In this document: positions 1 through 6,876 of the stretch, one piece after another
Layout of the letters: every line of letters starts with the position of its first letter
Numbering within the stretch: position 1 is the stretch's first letter
Origin: an uncultured Lachnospiraceae bacterium
GTDB lineage: Bacteria > Bacillota > Clostridia > Lachnospirales > Lachnospiraceae
DNA length: 8,715 nucleotides
Reading direction: 5' to 3'
Assembly: GCA_947176785.1 (NCBI GenBank)
Contig: CAMWSA010000143.1
Span: forward strand, 1 to 8,715
Notes under the pieces: model-generated
What the model was told of the DNA's origin: nothing
What the model saw: only the letters and a program-made list of their open reading frames with translations
Database searches by the model: none
Made by a program: the position numbers and the translations under genes

Positions 1-70
1 TTTTGTATATATTGCCCACTCCCTGTTACTTAAAAGGAGGTTTCGCAATTACCTAGAAACTCAAAATAAG

Positions 71-77
71 AAAGGAG
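71..77 (+). promoter_or_regulatory. Ribosome binding site of glgP
   Basis: AAAGGAG lies 11 bases before the ATG at 89 and fixes the start of the phosphorylase. A second, even stronger Shine-Dalgarno-like run, AAAAGGAGG at 32-40, lies upstream but has no ATG, GTG or TTG at a usable distance, so it appears to belong to the leader or to be a chance purine run. I could not identify a convincing -35/-10 pair in bases 1-70; the promoter may lie outside the window. Confidence 0.75.
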
Positions 78-88
78 TAAGACACAAA

Positions 89-2359
89 ATGACTTTGGAG
101 GAAAGATTACAAAAGTGGACGAAGAAGCTTTACAAAAAGGAGATTGCTGACTGTGACAGCCGGGAACTGTACTACTGCGTTCTGAACGTGACCAAGGATC
201 TGATGGCAGAGAAGCCTGTCATCAGCGGGGAGAAGAAGGTGTACTATATCTCTGCGGAATTTCTGATCGGCAAATTGTTGAGCAACAACCTGATCAATTT
301 GAAGGTGTATGAGGAGATGGGGGAGCTTTTGGCGGCCAAGGGCAAGAGTCTGGCAGAGATTGAGGAGGCGGAGCCGGAGCCCTCTCTGGGCAACGGCGGC
401 CTGGGCCGGCTGGCGGCCTGCTTTCTGGATTCCATTGCGTCTCTGGGACTACCCGGGGACGGCATCGGCTTAAACTACCATTTCGGCCTGTTTAAGCAGG
501 TATTCCAGGACAATTTGCAGACTGCGGAGAAAAATGAGTGGATCGAAAAGCAGTCCTGGCTGACCAAAACTGATACCGCCTACACGGTGATGTTCGGCAA
601 GAAGAAGGTGAAGAGCCGTCTGTATGATATTGACGTGGCGGGTTATGAGAACGGCATCAACAAGCTTCACCTCTTTGATATTGAGAGTGTGGATGAGACC
701 ATCGTGGAAGAGGGAATTGACTTCGATAAGACCGAGATTGCCAAAAATCTGACCCTGTTCTTGTATCCGGATGATTCCGATGAGGCGGGGCATCTGTTGA
801 GGATTTACCAGCAGTATTTCATGGTCAGCAACGGCGCACAGCTGATTCTGGAGGAGTTGGAGGCCAAGGGCTATGACCTGCATCAGATGAACGAGCATGC
901 GGTGATCCAGATCAACGACACACATCCTACCATGGTGATACCGGAGTTGATCCGCATTCTTACGGAGGACAAGGGCTTTACCATGGATGAGGCAATCAGC
1001 GTGGTCAGCAGGACCTGTGCATACACCAACCATACGATACTGGCGGAGGCACTGGAAAAGTGGCCCCTGGCATACCTGGAGAAAGTGGTACCCCAGCTGG
1101 TGCCCATTATCAGGGAGCTGGATGCGCGTGTGCGGGAGCGCTATCCTGAAGAAAAGGTACAGATCATTGACAAGGACGAGAGAGTGCATATGGCCCACAT
1201 TGATATCCATTACGGCTTCTCGGTCAACGGTGTGGCGGCTATCCACACAGAGATCCTGAAAGAGACGGAGTTAAACGAATTTTATAAGCTCTATCCCGCC
1301 AAATTCAACAATAAGACCAACGGCATCACTTTCCGGCGCTGGCTGCTGTCCTGCAACAAGGAACTGACGGCCCTGTTGGAGGAAAAGATTGGCGGCGGCT
1401 TTAAGAAAGATGCGGATCAGCTGGAGAAGCTGCTGGAATTCAAGGACGACGAGGACACGCTGGATGCCATCGCCGCTATCAAGAGGGAGAAAAAGGAGGC
1501 CCTGGCTGCCTATATTCGGGAGAAGGAGGGCGTGGAACTCAATCCGGATTCCATATTCGACATCCAGGTCAAGAGACTGCACGAGTATAAGCGCCAGCAG
1601 ATGAATGCCCTGTACATTATCCACAAATATCTGGAGATCAAAAAAGGAAAGCTTCCCAAGCGCCCCATCACCTTTATCTTCGGTGCCAAGGCGGCTCCGG
1701 CCTACGTGATTGCCCAGGATATCATTCATCTGATCCTGGTATTGCAGGAAATCGTGAATAAAGATCCTGACGTGGCTCCTTATATGAAAGTGGTTATGGT
1801 GGAGAACTACAATGTGAGTTATGCGGAGAAGCTGATTCCGGCCTGTGACATTTCCGAGCAGATCTCTTTGGCCAGCAAGGAGGCCAGCGGCACCGGCAAT
1901 ATGAAGTTCATGCTGAACGGTGCCGTGACCCTGGGCACCAGCGACGGTGCCAATGTGGAGATCCACGAGTTAGTGGGAGACGACAATATCTATATCTTTG
2001 GAGAGAAATCTGATGCGGTCATCGCCCATTACGCCAATGCGGACTACAAGTCCAGGAAATATTACAGGGGCAGCAAGGTTATCAGGGAGGCGGTGGACTT
2101 CATCGTGGGCGAGCAGGCCATGGCGGTGGGCCATAAGGAAAATCTGGAGCGCCTCTACAATGAGCTTCTGAACAAAGACTGGTTCATGACGCTGCTGGAT
2201 CTGCGGGATTATATCAAGGTGAAAGACAAGGCGTTTAAGGATTATGAGGACAGGGCCAAGTGGAAGCGCATGAGCCTGGTGAACATTGCCAAGGCAGGAT
2301 TCTTCTCCTCCGACAGAACCATCGCCGAGTACAATGAGGATATCTGGAAACTGAAATAA
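89..2359 (+). CDS. glgP: Glycogen/maltodextrin phosphorylase (GT35 family)
   Basis: Cytosolic PLP-dependent enzyme that removes terminal alpha-1,4-glucose units from glycogen or maltodextrins with phosphate, releasing glucose 1-phosphate. The 756-residue protein shows GT35 signatures in order: EPSLGNGGLGRLAACFLDS (about 97-115), INDTHP (about 274-279), VNGVAAIH (about 379-386), NKTNGITFRRW (about 409-419), DIQVKRLHEYKRQ (about 491-503), and the PLP site EASGTGNMKF with the Schiff-base lysine at Lys606, followed by LGTSDGANVEI. It is complete: it starts at an ATG behind a good ribosome binding site and ends ...EDIWKLK. At 756 aa it is somewhat shorter than the roughly 800-residue E. coli-type enzymes, which I read as a trimmed N-terminal and allosteric region, common in Clostridia (inference). 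It is followed by malQ in the same direction. Glycogen versus maltodextrin preference cannot be read from sequence, so malP would be an equally fair name. Confidence 0.96.
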   Translation: MTLEERLQKWTKKLYKKEIADCDSRELYYCVLNVTKDLMAEKPVISGEKKVYYISAEFLIGKLLSNNLINLKVYEEMGELLAAKGKSLAEIEEAEPEPSLGNGGLGRLAACFLDSIASLGLPGDGIGLNYHFGLFKQVFQDNLQTAEKNEWIEKQSWLTKTDTAYTVMFGKKKVKSRLYDIDVAGYENGINKLHLFDIESVDETIVEEGIDFDKTEIAKNLTLFLYPDDSDEAGHLLRIYQQYFMVSNGAQLILEELEAKGYDLHQMNEHAVIQINDTHPTMVIPELIRILTEDKGFTMDEAISVVSRTCAYTNHTILAEALEKWPLAYLEKVVPQLVPIIRELDARVRERYPEEKVQIIDKDERVHMAHIDIHYGFSVNGVAAIHTEILKETELNEFYKLYPAKFNNKTNGITFRRWLLSCNKELTALLEEKIGGGFKKDADQLEKLLEFKDDEDTLDAIAAIKREKKEALAAYIREKEGVELNPDSIFDIQVKRLHEYKRQQMNALYIIHKYLEIKKGKLPKRPITFIFGAKAAPAYVIAQDIIHLILVLQEIVNKDPDVAPYMKVVMVENYNVSYAEKLIPACDISEQISLASKEASGTGNMKFMLNGAVTLGTSDGANVEIHELVGDDNIYIFGEKSDAVIAHYANADYKSRKYYRGSKVIREAVDFIVGEQAMAVGHKENLERLYNELLNKDWFMTLLDLRDYIKVKDKAFKDYEDRAKWKRMSLVNIAKAGFFSSDRTIAEYNEDIWKLK

Positions 2360-2575
2360 CGGAGGCGGATGGCTTCTCTGCCAGAGTAATGCATGGACAG
2401 AGGAAACTCCGGAATCAGATGCGGTAAAAGTGCATAACCTGGCAGGAGGGAAGCCTGGAAGTACAGCCAAGCACCGCTTCCAATACGGATTGGTGCAATA
2501 TCACAGGCAAGCCTGCGTTATGCAGGCATCGGAAAGTATTCAGCATATTTGGAAAAAAGAGCAGAGGAAATATAT
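2360..2575 (+). other. Non-coding glgP-malQ spacer with small hairpins
   Basis: This 216-base gap has no credible gene. It contains several short potential stems: CCTGGC/GCCTGG (2438-2443 with 2453-2458, one mismatch, loop AGGAGGGAA), CCAAT-ACGG-ATTGG (2480-2493), and GCCTGC-GTTAT-GCAGGC (2511-2527), the last ending about 35 bases before the malQ ribosome binding site. None is followed by a T-run, so these are not classical terminators, and read-through from glgP to malQ is plausible. I did not recognise a known riboswitch or small-RNA consensus. It may be a processed or structured operon leader for malQ, or simply degraded sequence. Confidence 0.4.
2563..2569 (+). promoter_or_regulatory. Ribosome binding site deciding the malQ start
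   Basis: AGAGGAA ends 6 bases before the ATG at 2576. An upstream in-frame TTG at 2549 would add nine residues (MEKRAEEIY), but it has no comparable ribosome binding site, and the added residues are actually encoded by this binding site. The ATG at 2576 is preferred. Confidence 0.65.
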
Positions 2576-4096
2576 ATGGCAACAAATACGAAGAGAAATA
2601 AAAAAGCTTCCAGGCGGCAGAGCGGGATATTGATGCCCATATCCAGTATCCCTTCCAGATTCGGAATCGGCGGTTTTTCCAAAGAAGCCTATGCCTTCGT
2701 GGATTTTCTGGAGGAGGCGGGGCAGAAGCTGTGGCAGATTCTGCCTCTGGGTCCCACCAGCTACGGTGATTCCCCGTATCAGTCCTTTTCCACTTTTGCG
2801 GGAAATCCCTATTACATTGATCTGGAGGCGCTGATCCGGGAGGGGTATCTGACGGAAGAAGAGTGCGAGGCCGTGGACTATGGCAGCGATCCCGCCTATG
2901 TGGACTATGAGAAAATCTGGCTCACAAGGTTCAGGCTTCTGCGCAAAGCCTATGGGAAAGCACAGGAAGGTGGCTTGCTGCTGGAGCAGAGCTATCTGGA
3001 TTTTGTAAAGGAAAATGAGGGCTGGCTGCCGGATTATGCCCTGTACATGGCGGTGAAGAGCCATTTTAAGTATGTGTGCTGGGTGGAGTGGGATGAGGAC
3101 ATTCGCCTGAGAAAGCCTGCGGCGCTGAAAAAGTACAGGGAAAAGCTGGCGGAGGAGATCGGCTTTTACCAGTTCCAGCAATACCTTTTCACAACCCAGT
3201 GGAAGGCGCTGAAGGCTTATGCCAATGGGAAGGGCATTCGTATCGTGGGGGATATTCCCATCTATGTGGCTTTTGACAGCGCGGACACCTGGGCTACCCC
3301 GGAACTGTTCCAGCTGGACCGGGACAATATGCCCATAGGTGTGGCAGGCTGCCCGCCGGATTCCTTCAGCATCACCGGACAGCTGTGGGGTAACCCGCTG
3401 TACCGCTGGGAGTATCACAGGGAGACGGGGTATGCCTGGTGGATCAGCCGCATCGCCTACTGCTACCGTCTGTATGATGTGGTGCGCATTGATCATTTCC
3501 GGGGATTTGAGTCCTACTGGTTCGTGCCCTATGGGGATGAAACAGCCCAGTATGGCCATTGGGTCAAGGGGCCGGGGTACGATCTGTTCCGGGCGTTAAA
3601 AGAGGCTCTGGGGGATATGGATGTGATTGCGGAGGATCTGGGCTTTTTGACCAAAGAAGTCATTGCCCTGGTGAAAAAGACGGGATACCCCGGCATGAAG
3701 ATTTTACAGTTCGGCTTCGGGGATGGTGCGGACAATGCCTATCTGCCCCATAATTATACCCGGAATTGCATTGTGTACACCGGCACCCATGACAATGAGA
3801 CGATCCTGGGCTGGTATAAGGGCCTGAAAGCCGGAGTCCGGCGCAGCGTGAGGAAATATCTGGATATCCGGGGAAACAAGGATATCCCCTGGTACTTTAT
3901 CCGGGCGGCCTTTGCCAGCGTGGCGGACACGGCCGTGATTCCCATGCAGGACTACCTGGAACTGGACAATGGGGGGAGGATCAACACACCCTCTACCCTG
4001 GGCGGCAATTGGGAGTGGCGGATGCTGCCGGGGGCGGCAACATCTCAGCTGGCGGAGAGAATCAGAGAGCTTGCCGTAATCTATGGGAGAATATAG
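2576..4096 (+). CDS. malQ: 4-alpha-glucanotransferase (amylomaltase, GH77)
   Basis: Disproportionating enzyme of the cytosol. It transfers maltosyl and longer units between maltodextrins, releasing glucose and building chains that the phosphorylase upstream can use. The 506-residue protein carries the GH77 opening RQSGILMPISSIPSRFGIG (about 14-32), then LPLGPTSYGDSPYQS (about 56-70), and all three catalytic acids: nucleophile Asp306 in RIDHFRGF, acid/base Glu353 in IAEDLG, and Asp406 in TGTHDNET. The 47- and 53-residue spacing is close to that of Thermus amylomaltase (Asp293, Glu340, Asp395). Length is normal for the family and the C-terminus (LAERIRELAVIYGR) is intact. It probably shares transcription with glgP. 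Its stop lies only about 18 bases from the broken ABC ATPase remnant on the opposite strand, so the neighbouring deletion spared it. Confidence 0.95.
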   Translation: MATNTKRNKKASRRQSGILMPISSIPSRFGIGGFSKEAYAFVDFLEEAGQKLWQILPLGPTSYGDSPYQSFSTFAGNPYYIDLEALIREGYLTEEECEAVDYGSDPAYVDYEKIWLTRFRLLRKAYGKAQEGGLLLEQSYLDFVKENEGWLPDYALYMAVKSHFKYVCWVEWDEDIRLRKPAALKKYREKLAEEIGFYQFQQYLFTTQWKALKAYANGKGIRIVGDIPIYVAFDSADTWATPELFQLDRDNMPIGVAGCPPDSFSITGQLWGNPLYRWEYHRETGYAWWISRIAYCYRLYDVVRIDHFRGFESYWFVPYGDETAQYGHWVKGPGYDLFRALKEALGDMDVIAEDLGFLTKEVIALVKKTGYPGMKILQFGFGDGADNAYLPHNYTRNCIVYTGTHDNETILGWYKGLKAGVRRSVRKYLDIRGNKDIPWYFIRAAFASVADTAVIPMQDYLELDNGGRINTPSTLGGNWEWRMLPGAATSQLAERIRELAVIYGRI

Positions 4097-4111
4097 CGGA
4101 GCAGGGAAAGC

Positions 4112-4132
4112 GGGAGCCTGGGCGCTCTCTTT
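4112..4132 (+). terminator. Weak terminator-like hairpin after malQ
   Basis: GGGAGC (4112-4117) pairs with GCTCTC (4124-4129, one G-T wobble) around a six-base loop and is followed by TTTC. The stem is short and the T-run poor, and the element partly overlaps the ATPase remnant of the opposite strand, so it may be fortuitous. No better terminator was seen between malQ and the convergent permease gene. Confidence 0.25.
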
Positions 4133-4180
4133 CAAAATGGCCGTGATTTCTTCAGCGGTGTCGACGTCCAGGTTCCCGGG
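4115..4180 (-). pseudogene. Remnant of an ABC transporter ATPase (D-loop region)
   Basis: Read on the - strand right after the permease gene, one frame encodes PGNLDVDTAEEITAILKESA. This is what follows the Walker B motif in LolD/MacB/SalX-type ATPases, whose usual form is DEPTGNLD (the D-loop), then T-x-EEI and a short helix. Everything before it is absent (start codon, Walker A, Q-loop, LSGGQ signature), and the match stops after about 22 codons, before the H-loop (VTH). Beyond that the frame runs through antisense malQ sequence. The remnant shares the frame of the permease after its TAA, with no start codon between. It is therefore best explained as the leftover of a permease-ATPase gene pair with an internal deletion plus loss of the 3' part. 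The identification rests on recognition of one conserved block by eye; an alignment against LolD-type ATPases would settle it. Confidence 0.72.
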
Positions 4181-4185
4181 ACAGT

Positions 4186-4192
4186 CCCTCCT
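4186..4192 (-). promoter_or_regulatory. Orphan ribosome binding site after the permease stop
   Basis: On the - strand the permease TAA (4195-4193) is immediately followed by AGGAGGG, an ideal Shine-Dalgarno sequence, but no start codon lies within the next 40 bases. It makes sense as the former ribosome binding site of the translationally coupled ATPase gene, of which only the D-loop piece remains. Confidence 0.6.
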
Positions 4193-5632
4193 TTAGCTCA
4201 TTTCAGACAGAATTTCACGGGGTTTCAGCCGCATGACCGTGATGGACGATGCACTGACGGCCACAATGATGATGGAAAGGCCAATCAGATAGAGTTGGGC
4301 AAGGTTGTCCAGCCCAACAGAAACCTGGATGCCGTTTTCTGTAGGCAGGGGCTTTTGAACCAGATTGTCCGTGCCCACATCAACAGCGGCAGCTGCGGCA
4401 GAAACACCGTTTTCGTCCTCTGACGAGGTCTGCATACTCTGATCCAGCAGGTGGTTGCCAATTTGCCCCGCCACGGCGTTGCTGGTAAAGTAGGAAAGGC
4501 CAAAGGCAAGGATAGCGATTAGCAGCACCTCAATCAAATACTGCCCGATGATGGCCGATTTCCTGATACCCACAGACAGGAACACGCCGATCTCGTGGAT
4601 ACGGGTCTTTGTCCAAAGGGTCAGAATGAGGGCAAGAATGACGGCGCTGACAACGATGATAACCACCAGCAGGGTCACCACCAGTTCATTCAGCGCAGCC
4701 AGCGGAGCGGCGGCGTTTTCGTAGGCTTCGTTGTCCACCTCAACAGTAAAGGCTTTCCAGTCAATTCCCGGCAGGGCTTTTACGTCGTCCACCACCCGCG
4801 CCATGTCCTGAGGGTCATCTATGGTGACATAGAGTGCGGAAAAACCGTAGTTAATCCCTCCGCTGTCCATCTCTTTGGCTGTCTGAGAATCCACAAAAAC
4901 CCTGTTCTGGATCATGTCGTAGGTCGTGACCATTTCCCCAAACCGTTCCACCGCATCAGAGGTGAACAGCCCGATGATCTGCACTTTAATTTCTGGCCCG
5001 GTAAATCCCTGAGCTTCCGTACTGTAACTATGAGCTGTGAGATATCCCCCGATGTTCAGTTCGTTTCGTTCTGCCAAGTCCCGGCTGATGATTGCCGTAT
5101 GGACATCATCAGCAGAGATGTGCCGCCCCTCTGACAGCGTCAGCGTACCGGTTGTGAAAAGCTGGTCGTCCTGCGTGTCACAGACCCCCAACACTTTTGT
5201 GCAGCCCTGGTATTTTGCATCGGTTGGGAGTGTGCCGGGAAACAGGGAAAGCCCATCAAAGGGAAGAAGATCTTCCAGCCGTGCGCTGCAATACTTGACC
5301 CCGGGAACACCCTTGATGGCGGTGATATTTTCCGGGGTGAATTGCAGGGTGGAATACATGAGATAACTGTTTGATGTTTTGCCGGTTTCCTCGTCCACCT
5401 CGCTATCCTTGACAGTTTCCTTGACGACATAGGGGCTGTTTTCCCAATCCGGGAAAACGTCAAATTTGCCGCCCATGCTCTGCCGCAGGTCGAGCTGCGC
5501 AGCCTTCGATGCTTTCCAGATGGAAAGGCCCGTCAAGACAAAGGTTGCCATAATCAGCAGAATGGCAAACAGGAGAATGGTTTTCCCCCGTTTCCGCGTG
5601 ACGTATAAAAACGCCCTTTTGAAAATGCTCAT
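4193..5632 (-). CDS. FtsX/MacB-like ABC transporter permease
   Basis: Integral membrane subunit of a type VII (MacB/LolE/FtsX-like) ABC system. The 479-residue protein has one N-terminal membrane segment (about 18-38, after a basic RKRGK stretch), a large extracytoplasmic domain (about 40-310), then three more segments near 317-339, 364-384 and 446-467. The cytoplasmic loop TRIHEIGVFLSVGIRKSAI matches the FtsX-fold coupling motif (typically REIGILRALG), where the ATPase docks. The Ala-rich stretch about 410-420 lies in the outside loop between segments 3 and 4. The start is supported by ATGGAGGT (5648-5641) eight bases upstream. Its substrate is unknown; relatives linked to VncRS-like systems are often involved in peptide or envelope-stress functions (family knowledge, not shown here). 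The downstream ATPase is reduced to a fragment, so activity would need an ATPase from elsewhere. The reading frame itself is intact. Confidence 0.88.
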   Translation of the reverse strand: MSIFKRAFLYVTRKRGKTILLFAILLIMATFVLTGLSIWKASKAAQLDLRQSMGGKFDVFPDWENSPYVVKETVKDSEVDEETGKTSNSYLMYSTLQFTPENITAIKGVPGVKYCSARLEDLLPFDGLSLFPGTLPTDAKYQGCTKVLGVCDTQDDQLFTTGTLTLSEGRHISADDVHTAIISRDLAERNELNIGGYLTAHSYSTEAQGFTGPEIKVQIIGLFTSDAVERFGEMVTTYDMIQNRVFVDSQTAKEMDSGGINYGFSALYVTIDDPQDMARVVDDVKALPGIDWKAFTVEVDNEAYENAAAPLAALNELVVTLLVVIIVVSAVILALILTLWTKTRIHEIGVFLSVGIRKSAIIGQYLIEVLLIAILAFGLSYFTSNAVAGQIGNHLLDQSMQTSSEDENGVSAAAAAVDVGTDNLVQKPLPTENGIQVSVGLDNLAQLYLIGLSIIIVAVSASSITVMRLKPREILSEMS

Positions 5633-5640
5633 GGTTTGAT

Positions 5641-5648
5641 ACCTCCAT
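5641..5648 (-). promoter_or_regulatory. Ribosome binding site of the permease gene
   Basis: ATGGAGGT on the - strand (complement of ACCTCCAT) sits eight bases before the ATG at 5632-5630 and fixes the permease start. Confidence 0.75.
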
Positions 5649-5679
5649 ATTGCTGTGCTGTTCTTCTGAACGCATCTTT

Positions 5680-5723
5680 AGAATAGTTCTCTCATGTGGA
5701 ATGGGTATGAAACGTATATGGAA
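5680..5723 (-). promoter_or_regulatory. Permease promoter with three phased operator repeats
   Basis: On the - strand three hexamers, TTCCAT (5723-5718), TTTCAT (5712-5707) and TTCCAC (5701-5696), recur at exact 11-base steps. Ten bases after the last comes TATTCT (5685-5680), a -10-like hexamer, about 50 bases before the permease ATG. The position expected for a -35 box (ATACCC) is non-consensus, so the repeats probably bind an activator. OmpR-family regulators typically bind direct repeats spaced 10-11 bases, and the same arrangement precedes the regulator gene in this window (7559-7591). That the encoded regulator binds here is inference. Confidence 0.62.
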
Positions 5724-5736
5724 TTATTGTAGAAAT

Positions 5737-5762
5737 AAAAACCTCCCCGGTGGGGCGTTTTT
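5737..5762 (-). terminator. Terminator-like hairpin between kinase and permease genes
   Basis: CCCC (5745-5748) and GGGG (5752-5755) form a core stem around a three-base loop. It is extended, with a small internal mismatch or bulge, by flanking A5 and T5 runs. Read on the - strand it begins about five bases after the kinase stop and ends in TTTTTATTT, as in a factor-independent terminator; it could work in both directions. It implies that the permease is mostly transcribed from its own promoter just downstream. Confidence 0.65.
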
Positions 5763-5766
5763 GTGT

Positions 5767-6876
5767 TTATAGCCGTATGGTAAAGCACATCCCCGGCGGG
5801 GACTTCATGGGCGCAAAAGAATAGGGAATGTTCATAGCAGTCAAAAGCGTGTCTGCAATGTAGAGGCCCAAGCCGTTGCCGCCGCTGTCTCGGCTCCGGG
5901 AAAAGTCGGGGCGGTAAAACGGTTCAAACAAACGGCGGATTTCACTGACAGGGATAGGGTCACACTCATTTTCGACCACAAGGCTGCGACCCTCCATATA
6001 GACGGAAACGGTTTTCCCTGCCTCTGTATAGGCAACCGCATTGGCGAGGACATTCGATACCGCCTTGCTGAACGGGCCGGCTGGGAGCATCGCAGGAAAT
6101 TGTTCCGGCAGATCGAGAGAAAAAGGAATTTGATGTGTCGCCGCAATCAGCTGATAGGGCTTGCAAAGTTCCGCTAACAGCCCGGGCACATCAACCGGCT
6201 TCGGCGGTTCGGCGGTCAAATTCAGCTTGGAGGCTTCCAAAATTTCATGTATCATCCCGGAAAGCTGCTCTACCATTTCTTTGCACTCCGGGAGATAGAC
6301 GGCATAGTCCTGATATTTCCCCACACCTAAAATCATATTTTCCAGGGTGGCGTTCAGCGCGGTCACAGGCGTTTTCAGTTCATGGGATGCCGCCCGCAGA
6401 AAGTCCGCCTTGGCCCGCTCCATATCGCGCACAGCGTCCTTTTCCCGTTCCAAATGCTCAATGGTGGACAGAAGATTGCAATACAGGTCATTGATATTCT
6501 GCGCCAGCGTTCCAATTTCATCTTTTGTATGAATGGGGCAATTCGCCCCGTGGTCTAATTTCATCATTTGTTCCGTTGTTGCGGAAATCCTCTTGATTGG
6601 GCCAGCGATCGCTTTGGAGAATAACAGGGAGCATATAACCGAAATCAGCAGGGAGCAGCTTAAAGAAACAGGCAGGGCTCTCAGCACCGCATCCGCTACA
6701 AATTTTGCTTGATTGATACTGATTATAACATTGTCCGTTACGTCTTTTGAACCTCCAAAATCAAACTGCATCCGCGGCGCAAGCAGATAGATCAGCCCGT
6801 GGGTCATAACAACAATAAAAAGCATAATACCCAAGGTGTAGAGAAAGATTTTCGGAAATAGTTTTAATTGTTTCAT
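5767..6876 (-). CDS. Sensor histidine kinase (VncS/VanS-like)
   Basis: Membrane sensor that autophosphorylates on histidine and passes phosphate to the response regulator encoded upstream. Of 369 residues, two membrane segments (about 8-32 and 69-89) bracket a short outside loop of about 35 residues, too small for a typical large ligand domain. A HAMP linker (about 88-140) follows, then the H-box FLRAASHELKTP with phospho-acceptor His165, the N-box NVLANAVAYT (Asn275/Asn279), and the G-box GNGLGLYI (333-340). All catalytic motifs are present, so it should be active. The start ATG overlaps the regulator stop (ATGA, 4 bases), indicating translational coupling. A short outside loop beside an ABC permease is reminiscent of systems whose transporter takes part in sensing; that is suggestion only. 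The nearest family name (VncS/VanS type) is a judgement by motif and gene order. Confidence 0.9.
   Translation of the reverse strand: MKQLKLFPKIFLYTLGIMLFIVVMTHGLIYLLAPRMQFDFGGSKDVTDNVIISINQAKFVADAVLRALPVSLSCSLLISVICSLLFSKAIAGPIKRISATTEQMMKLDHGANCPIHTKDEIGTLAQNINDLYCNLLSTIEHLEREKDAVRDMERAKADFLRAASHELKTPVTALNATLENMILGVGKYQDYAVYLPECKEMVEQLSGMIHEILEASKLNLTAEPPKPVDVPGLLAELCKPYQLIAATHQIPFSLDLPEQFPAMLPAGPFSKAVSNVLANAVAYTEAGKTVSVYMEGRSLVVENECDPIPVSEIRRLFEPFYRPDFSRSRDSGGNGLGLYIADTLLTAMNIPYSFAPMKSPPGMCFTIRL

Noticed and set aside
470..1246. Long open frame antisense to glgP (258 codons), with others at 1271-1966 and 2540-3559 antisense to glgP and malQ
   Set aside because: They mirror strongly biased codons of clear enzymes on the + strand, have no recognisable domain and no ribosome binding site logic.
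2395..2420. GAGGAAACTCCGG resembling the GAGGAAAGTCC core of RNase P RNA
   Set aside because: The region is too short, lacks the matching 3' core and other conserved blocks, and lies inside a sugar-metabolism gene pair.
2549..2575. TTG start for malQ at 2549
   Set aside because: There is no ribosome binding site at proper distance, and the extra codons coincide with the binding site for the ATG at 2576.
3704..4135. Open frame on the - strand continuing from the ATPase remnant through antisense malQ (143 codons)
   Set aside because: Only the first few codons belong to the ATPase remnant; the rest is a shadow of malQ, and the TTG start has no ribosome binding site.
4595..5134. Open frame on the + strand antisense to the permease (179 codons)
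   Set aside because: The permease is supported by membrane segments, coupling motif and ribosome binding site; the antisense translation shows no domain.
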